Below are positions 56,561 to 64,000 of a stretch of DNA of 64,000 nt, piece after piece. Positions within the stretch are counted from its first letter, which is position 1; the number at the start of each line of letters is the position of its first letter. The notes under the pieces are model-generated. The model ran no database searches. It saw nothing but the letters and a program-made list of their open reading frames with translations, and had not been told where the DNA came from. Origin of the DNA: Ascaphus truei. Lineage: Eukaryota > Chordata > Amphibia > Anura > Ascaphidae. The position numbers and the translations under genes were made by a program. The stretch is from NCBI GenBank assembly GCA_036426205.1, contig CM071570.1, forward strand, positions 55,705,229-55,769,228, in the 5' to 3' direction.

Positions 56561-57935
56561 ACAGTTCATGAGTGGTGCTTTCTTCTCGATTATTCATTTT
56601 CTTGGGTATGCACTGTTTTTCCGGGTTGGCGGGTGAGGGGGCGTTTTTTTTTTTTATAGAAGACTTCGACAAAGTGCACAGCCTTTTTTTGTTGTTTTAT
56701 TATTTTAGAAATAAATTGGTGTTCTACTGAAAAGACAGTTTATTTTTAACCAATTCATTAATAAATTGATTTATATAAGTAGCCCTTAAAGAGGATGTAG
56801 AGATTGGTACACATTGCGTTAGCATGTATTATGTTACTATTACATCACAAACGCCATCATCGGACACATGCCGATATCTGGACATGAAGTCGCGTCCAAA
56901 CTGCAGAAACATACCTTATACGGCTGTGGAGGTGGAGAGGACCCAACGCTCTCCTGTGCACCCGATGCATGACACACATCAGCATTTTGTGGGTACTGTA
57001 TTTGTATGTCTAGATGCTTTTTAATAGGAAAGATTTCTATAAAGATTTCTATATACTTACACTTGCTCTCCATTGTGCTCTCTGTGATTCATGTAAGTTT
57101 AGAAGTTGGCCCCAGTGATAGTTGGAGTGGCAGCACGGAGGAGGAAGTGTTTAACTGGTGCTGAAAACAGCAGGCATGATCTTTGGAAGATTATAAATCT
57201 GGCCACAGTTTCATGTTATTCTCTTGCATATTACAGAAATGTCAGTCCAAATGCTAAAACATGCATTTCTCTTCTAAAATGTAGTAAAATCAAGTGAATA
57301 TGAACATACATAAATCCTTCACTCGATGTTACACTTATATAATCTGTGTATCATTATGTTCTCCACCTTTAAAGCTGCCAGAACATCTAAACATATGATT
57401 TGCAAAGAAGTGCTTCAACTGTATAGCACTGGACACATCCAATGGGGAAAATAAAAAATAAAAACCTTTCCTGAATCCAGCATGGCATAACATTTTTACA
57501 AAATAATATTTTATTAATGCATATATTATTTAAAACTAGGATTAATTAGGCTCTCGTTTTATTGGTGTTCACCTATCTCCAGAGTTCTAAAACTATGTGG
57601 GACATTCCCATAGGCCCTGTGTCTTGCAGCAGAGTATATGTGGGAAAGCACTATACCCCAGACACATAGTGGGATTTTGTGAGGGCAATCGCCACCCAAG
57701 ATTAAAAAAATAGGACTCCCAATTCCATTTCCAGTGAGGACAACTCACTTTAAACTGACCAGGACCTGAAACAGGTTTGTACCTCCCCTCACAGTTGCTG
57801 CCATAAATAGAGATGACCAGATGGCACAAGGCTGGCCTTAATCTATCAGTAACACTTGCTAACAGAAGTGAGTTTTTTTTCGTGAATCAAATCTAATTGA
57901 GCATTGCTACTTGCTTGTGTACACTAGACATTCGG
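56561..57935. other. No supported gene
   Basis: Possibly the decayed upstream part of the retrotransposon to about 56700, otherwise AT-rich sequence with no gene signal. Confidence 0.4.
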
Positions 57936-57937
57936 CT

Positions 57938-58044
57938 TACAACTTCTACATATGGCGTGTGATACAAGCAGTGTCACCTTGGGGCTGTGTGGCAGCACTA
58001 CCTACGATGCCACCTCTTATATCACATGCCATGCATAGAAGTTG
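57938..58044. repeat. Short inverted repeat
   Basis: Arms 57938-57964 and 58019-58044 pair (CAACTTCTACATATGGCGTG and complement CAACTTCTATGCATGGCATG, both continuing TGATA) with a 54-bp loop. Could be a small MITE or a hairpin RNA. Confidence 0.6.
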
Positions 58045-58046
58045 TG

Positions 58047-58640
58047 CACCAAAATTCTACTTTACACAGACATGTGGCAATGCTTGAGCAGCTCACATTT
58101 GCACTGAAATCTCCTGTTAGCCAGTGTCACTAGTAGATGTAGGGTATTATGTTTTTTGTATGAAACCAACATATTCCACAGCGCAGTACAATGTGGGAGG
58201 GAGGACAATTACACTGTATAACAAAAAGAGTACATACTGTATAGGTTAAGGCAAACTGACACGATAGGAAGGAGGTCTCTACCCCAAGTCACACGTGGGA
58301 AAGTGGAGACAATACATGTGTGGGTGGGGGCTTGTTGAGCATGGTTGTATTTCTACTACTGTTACAATTAGGCCCGATGTTGGATTAGCGTACCAAACCT
58401 CCTTCCCATTACCAAGCCTCACTGGCATGTGTATAGTACCCCACACCTCACTGCATGATCATTTACTAATGCAATTATATGGCAATACATGTTTTTTTTT
58501 TAAAACGTTGTTATTAACCGAGATCATAACTGCTGTCATTTAACAACACATCTTATTTTATTTAAAGTAGCATCTCTTTATGTCTTCAGACTTGTACTAC
58601 AGTGAACGATTTTAGTCAGACATTTTAGGAATTCCATAGT
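58047..58640. other. No recognisable feature
   Basis: No gene signal. The 82-codon frame at 58295-58543 has no recognisable domain. Confidence 0.45.
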
Positions 58641-58648
58641 GTCGATAT

Positions 58649-59262
58649 TAGTGTTGTACCAGGTAGTGTAAAAAAAACAAAAAAAATCAATGGTTCTACC
58701 TGGTCGGTTACCCGGTTTGCCACTTAACTACAGGGTGGCGGCGACATCTAGGACCAGCAGCAGCGGTCCTGTGGCAGTGGCAGCTTCAGAGTGTCTTCAG
58801 CCGGCGGGAGAGCTGCAGAAATCCCTTCCACAGCACTGGAGCAGGTAAACAGCGTGTGTGTGAGCCACAGGGGAACCACGTGACCGGAGCAGGAGACGGA
58901 GCGTTCCTATTGGACAGCCGTCTGTCCAATAGAAACACTCTGTCTCCTGCTCTGGTCACATGGTTCCCCGGCGGCTCACACACACACTGTTTACCTGCTT
59001 CGGTGCTGTGGAAGTGATTCCTGCAGCTCCCCCGCTGGCTGAAGACACCTCCGATGCTGCCACCGCCACAGGACCGCTGCTGCTGGTCCTAGATGTCTTC
59101 GGAAAGTTAAGTAATAAGATTATTTCAAACTGCCCTGACATTACCCGACGCCGGTTACTACCCGGCGCCGAGCCCACTTCTCAGTTGCTGGGTCCGGGTA
59201 ATGTCCGGGTAGCTGGAAATGTGCTGGGTACCGGGTAATTCTGGGTACTCGGTACACCCCTA
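58649..59262. mobile_element. hAT-type foldback element with perfect 8-bp target duplication
   Basis: 614 bp, ends TAGTGTTGTACC and (complement) TAGGGGTGTACC, flanked by GTCGATAT at 58641-58648 and 59263-59270. Most of it is one large palindrome centred near 58918, with arms of about 180 bp (CTGTCCAATAGAAAC against its complement; GTCTTCAGCCGGCGGGAG against a complement-like right arm). The outer part has repeated GGGTAC, GGTTACCCGG and TACCCGG blocks. No transposase. Open frames on both strands are arm translations. Confidence 0.85.
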
Positions 59263-59274
59263 GTCGATATAAAT

Positions 59275-59335
59275 AAAGTATATAGTGGATAAGGTTGAAA
59301 AAAGACGTGTGTCCATCAAGTTCAACCTACGGTAT
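59275..59335 (+). repeat. Fragment of a dispersed repeat (GTTGAAAAAAGAC block)
   Basis: GGTTGAAAAAAGACGTGTG followed by CCATCAAGTTCAACCT. I recognise this block as recurring in anuran genomes, and a weaker complement lies near 39100. No ends are visible. Confidence 0.4.
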
Positions 59336-59431
59336 GTAATTATTTTCATAATTGCATTGACCTGCAGTTGTAGCAAAAGAACAAAGGAAAATATTTTTTT
59401 GTAACAAATGTTGGTTAAAATATTGTACTGA

Positions 59432-59495
59432 GTTATCTGCTGCAATGATTTGTTATCTGCTGCAATGATTTGTTATCTGCTGCAATGATTTGTTA
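59432..59495. repeat. 20-bp tandem repeat, three units
   Basis: GTTATCTGCTGCAATGATTT at 59432, 59452 and 59472, identical, followed by a partial GTTAT. Confidence 0.95.
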
Positions 59496-62390
59496 TTACC
59501 TGTGTCTACCAGGTATCACTGTATCTACTCCAAACACCAGTGGGGTGAATTTACAGTATATTGCTTACACACAAGATTGAAGGAAATTAGTTAAGTAATA
59601 ATCTTAAAAGGCGCATTTACTCTAGACTCAGATTTAGGGAAAATATATATGACCTAGCAAGGAGAGATTGCAATAAATATCACTATCTTTGTGAATGAAT
59701 CCAATGTGAGTGTAAGCAGCCATGTGTTTAGTGCTTTTTTCCCTGTGTAAAATTACCCTTTCTTTCTATTCTTCGCATGTGTGTTGTTGGTTAATGTTAA
59801 CTACTTGTACAGTTTTCCGAGAATGCTATAAAATCATAGCACCTTTTACTCCCAGGCACAAACAATCATACGATGACTGATCACCCGCAGGTTTGAAATC
59901 TGGCCCTTTTTGAAAGACAAAAGTTGGACTGGCCTGGGTTAGACATATACAGTTTATTATAATGTAATCATCTCGTTAACCATTTTAATTGGTATTGTTG
60001 ATGGACATTGCCATGTTTGTAGGATGAGGTATAACTTCTGCAGTAAGTAATGATTACAAAAGCAGCGATATTGCGTCTCAGATTAAAATCTGACTAAGTA
60101 TTACCTTCTGGGGACCGCGATCTTATTTCTGTATGCATGGGAACTTTCTTAAACATAACATGTTTTTCAAACTATACATTTTGCCCATCTCCCATTACAG
60201 TTAATAATTTAAATGCAATGTGCACAAGGTTTCATTTCTTTTGATGCATTAAAATGAGTTTCTTTAGTGAAATTGAAATAATCTTAATGAAGGTGCAATT
60301 TTAGAGGGAAGATTGGATAAATTATGCATCCTACTCAGTCTTGGTATTTGACATTCAATCCTGATTTTTTTGTATACTGCACAACTGTCCAGACAGGAGG
60401 AGAATACTAATGATAATTCTAGCTGTTCAGGAATATGTTTAGATAGCTTACAGGGGACCACATTGAAGTTTAATTAAGAAGAAGCACTAATTTATTCTTA
60501 GCATTACTGCTTCAGTTTAGCCTTTATTCATTAAGGATTGTAGGTGATGAGCTATGGAGCTCAGAAATATTTTTGTGCACTTTAGTAGATTTTTTAAATT
60601 TCATTGTTGTATAGTTTGACTATTTATATGTATGCACTCTAGCAATGAGATTCGATATTCTTATATATTCTTAACCAGTGTATGTAGATTGTAAGGTTAA
60701 TAAAACTTCGATTCAAAGTGCATGGTCACTCGCAGATTGAAATGTAATAAAGAAACCCGAATTGGGGAGGACACACTTGACAAAGAAGAGACCTTGAACA
60801 GGAAAATTAAAGCAATGGACTTCATTGTAGAAGAAAGAGGACTACAGTTAGAACCTGAATCCACATTCCTTTAATGGGAGCTAGCCAACAATGAAGAATC
60901 ATTTCTATTCTTCTATGTGTATGGAAACCATCCGCTCCTCTCATATAGTTTTTGTAGTGATGTTTATAATCAACGAACACTTATATAATACAAATCTTAA
61001 CCCCTGACAAAATGGCATTACATGTGTGATGCTCTGGGAATAAGCAAAGCTTATCCCGGTGTCCCGTGTGTTAAAATGTTTAGCGCATGCGTGGCTGGCG
61101 CCTGTCGTTCACGCATGCGCTGCCTTTGTCCTGGGAATAATATGGTCACCCTACTTAAAAGGAAATCAGGTATCTCAGACCTAGTGGAGGAAGAAGTAGA
61201 ATATTAGCACCCAAAAAGGTGTTACTGTAGAATTGACTTAGTTCATTATAAAAGGTATGACAAACATTTTGTGTGTTAATACATTTTATTTTAATCCACA
61301 AAATATATTATTTTCCTTCCCACCATTTTACTCCCTCTTGGACCCATCTAAACATGATATTTAAGGGGGTTACCAACATGCTAAAAAGTATTTAAATATA
61401 TTGTGTTGCTTTCCATATACACAAAGTGTGCACTTCTTTTATTGGACTGACTATGCAGACTTTACTTGTAGCTTTTAGCAATGTTATCCCATGGATTATT
61501 AGTATGGGCAGAATTGCAACAGTGATGGTGATGAATGCTGGATGCATTGTAGTATTGTAGTTCAGAAAATACTGTTTTAATCCCAGCCTGAAGCACTTCC
61601 CTCTCCATATACAGATGGTGTTGTGGGCAAAAAAAAAATCACCACACAAAAATACTCTCCAGGTTTCAAATTAAATAGATTAATCAGTGAATTGCAAGCT
61701 TTTGAGACTAATTTTTTTCCCCTCTAAAACATATGCATCAAACTACAGGAAGAGCAAACCAACTGCGTAAACCTGGACATTGACAGTAAGGATTAATTAC
61801 ATACTTCTCTTTAATTGATGCAGGGTATGCTTCCCACAGCCTTATATCTGTTAACTGACACAGGCGACTTATGGTGGACATACTTCACTGCTTACTATCA
61901 TTTAAAAGTGCCCTTATTTCATCTTCTTTATGCACAAAATATACAAGAAAGGTTGGAATCTTAACAAAGTGATGATTTGTTTGAAGAGACCTTCTCTGTT
62001 ATTTCTTTGTATGTAAAAAGGTAGAATCCTGTATTTAGTCTGATGTAATTGTCAGCTGATGGGTTACAGGGAGTTTTTATACCTTTCATCCTTTTCCCAT
62101 TAAGTGGGCATCATGTTCATCCCAACACAGATGGGACCTCTTAATGCATTCTTGAGTTCCTATATTTAGGACGTGATTGTACTTCTCAAATATCTAGTTT
62201 TATGGAGTGTTTAGTTTGTCTTTAACATTTAAGGGGTAATGAAACCATTATATTGCAGAGGTCACAGCATGTAACTTTTCTTTCTTCTGAGAATTTCATA
62301 ATGTTGCATTTTATAACATAACATTGGAGATTATTCTGTAAGAAACAGTAGTAATAATCCTTGAACAGGATGTTATGTTCTTTTGCATTT
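59496..62390. other. No supported gene
   Basis: AT-rich. A 50-codon charged frame at 60722-60874 is discussed as a finding. A CpG-containing inverted pair (AGCGCATGCGTGGCTGG and ACGCATGCGCTG) lies at 61082-61121. Confidence 0.45.
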
Positions 62391-62397
62391 ATACATT

Positions 62398-63249
<852 letters not shown>

Positions 63250-63250
<1 letters not shown>

Positions 63251-63443
63251 TCAGAGTGCCCCTCAGGCCCTGAAATCACGTGATCGTACCATGACTGATG
63301 CCAGAACGGTCGAGTAGGAGTTCCTTCTGTTCTGTTCCTCTTCCTGTCAGGTCACGTTCGGCTCTATACAAGAGTGCACAGTCAATCTCCCTGGAGTTCC
63401 AGACCCCATGACATAGAAGCTACGTCCATGGGCACCTGAAGGG
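63250..63443. mobile_element. piggyBac-like MITE fragment
   Basis: The right part (CCCATGACATAGAAGCTACG, then CCATGGGCACCTGAAGGGTT) matches the CCCATGACGTAGCTAC part of 27774-27970 and the CACCTGAAGGGTTAA end of 18944-19208. The left end is not clear. Confidence 0.45.
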
Positions 63444-64000
63444 TTTATCAATATTTTAGGCTATATAATTGACTATTGATAACTTTATTATGCCAATCAT
63501 TTCTTCTCCACCTTATCTATTGCTCAATAAACGCGCTCCATATTTCTTGCTGATTGAAACAAAATAAATGTATATTATGAATTTCAGGACGCATAACCGC
63601 TCATAACCGAAGTTTCAGAAAGCACATAGTATCATTTATCTTTTAGTATTTTACTATTTATTTTTCAAGTATTTTTTTTTTTTTCAACCTGAGGTGCAGT
63701 TAATTGTAATATTGTAACCTGACCAGAATACAGTGTCATATTAAGTTTTTTTTGTGCTTCTCTCCCTTGAATTACATTTGTGTATTTTATTAACTGGAAA
63801 TCCTCTGTTTTTAGTTGGGTTAGCGATCTGCTGTAAATCTCCAATATAGTGCATACATTTCCAACACTATCAAAGTTTGCCAGGAGCAAATATGTGAGCG
63901 ACACTGACTATTCTGTCATTGTCGTCCTGTTCAAATTTGTGTATACTGCAGCAAACAGGTAGGTTTTACAAATGTAGCAGACCGATAACACTGCACAGAC
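63444..64000. other. No recognisable feature
   Basis: AT-rich sequence to the window edge. The minus-strand frame at 63665-63904 has no recognisable domain. Confidence 0.5.

Noticed and set aside
58786..59238. Opposed open frames of 65-92 codons
   Set aside because: Both arms of a hAT foldback palindrome; the frames mirror each other.

Overview
The window looks like non-coding, repeat-rich vertebrate DNA, most likely from an anuran amphibian. This is an inference. It rests on AT-rich background, many TA/GT/AC microsatellites, dense non-autonomous DNA transposons with TTAA or 8-bp target duplications, L2-like LINE tails ending in GCTATATAAATAAA, and repeat families whose ends I recognise as frog-like. 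No complete protein-coding gene could be supported on either strand. Most long open frames are translations of microsatellites, minisatellites or transposon arms. No tRNA, rRNA or CRISPR array was seen.

Three stretches have genuine protein-coding ancestry. At 8197-8292 (+) there is an in-frame fragment of the end of exon 1 of a type I keratin, with an intact splice donor, abutting a truncated foldback repeat. At 55640-56560 (-) there is a degenerate reverse transcriptase of a non-LTR retrotransposon. At 35165-35299 (+) there is the C-terminal end of an L2-like LINE ORF2.

Layout: 0.2-5.3 kb holds scattered MITEs, LINE tails and microsatellites. 5.7-14.2 kb is a structurally tangled block. A ~2.5 kb segment is present twice in direct orientation (5699-8199 and 10278-12744), the second copy carrying many small indels. 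Around it lie three copies of a foldback element, an inverted flanking arm and a 27-N gap inside a palindrome. This looks at least partly like an assembly problem. 14.9-20 kb has TTAA-flanked MITEs. 22.6-24.2 kb is a candidate Helitron filled with a C-rich minisatellite and a G-rich tract. 28.1-29.3 kb is a 1.25 kb inverted-repeat element. 30-33 kb holds TIR elements set in TA microsatellites. 38-46 kb contains hAT-type MITEs with visible 8-bp target duplications. 53.7-54.3 kb is a near-perfect 225-bp-arm inverted repeat. 58.6-59.3 kb is a hAT-type foldback with a perfect 8-bp duplication. 62.4-63.3 kb is a 32-33-bp minisatellite around a long AC array.

The most interesting signal is a recurrent hammerhead-ribozyme-like module. 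Three loci (24507-24548 +, 28184-28223 -, 44648-44698 +) share the order stem I / CUGANGA-like core / one extra A / short stem with a hexaloop / GAA / a short stem III element / possible cleavage nucleotide / stem I. Partial copies occur at 14001-14020 and 29192-29219. Two related copies share a TATA-like box upstream in the sense orientation. Hammerhead ribozymes are known from amphibian satellites and Penelope-like elements, so this is a plausible family rather than a proven one, and the extra A is a real departure from the canonical fold.
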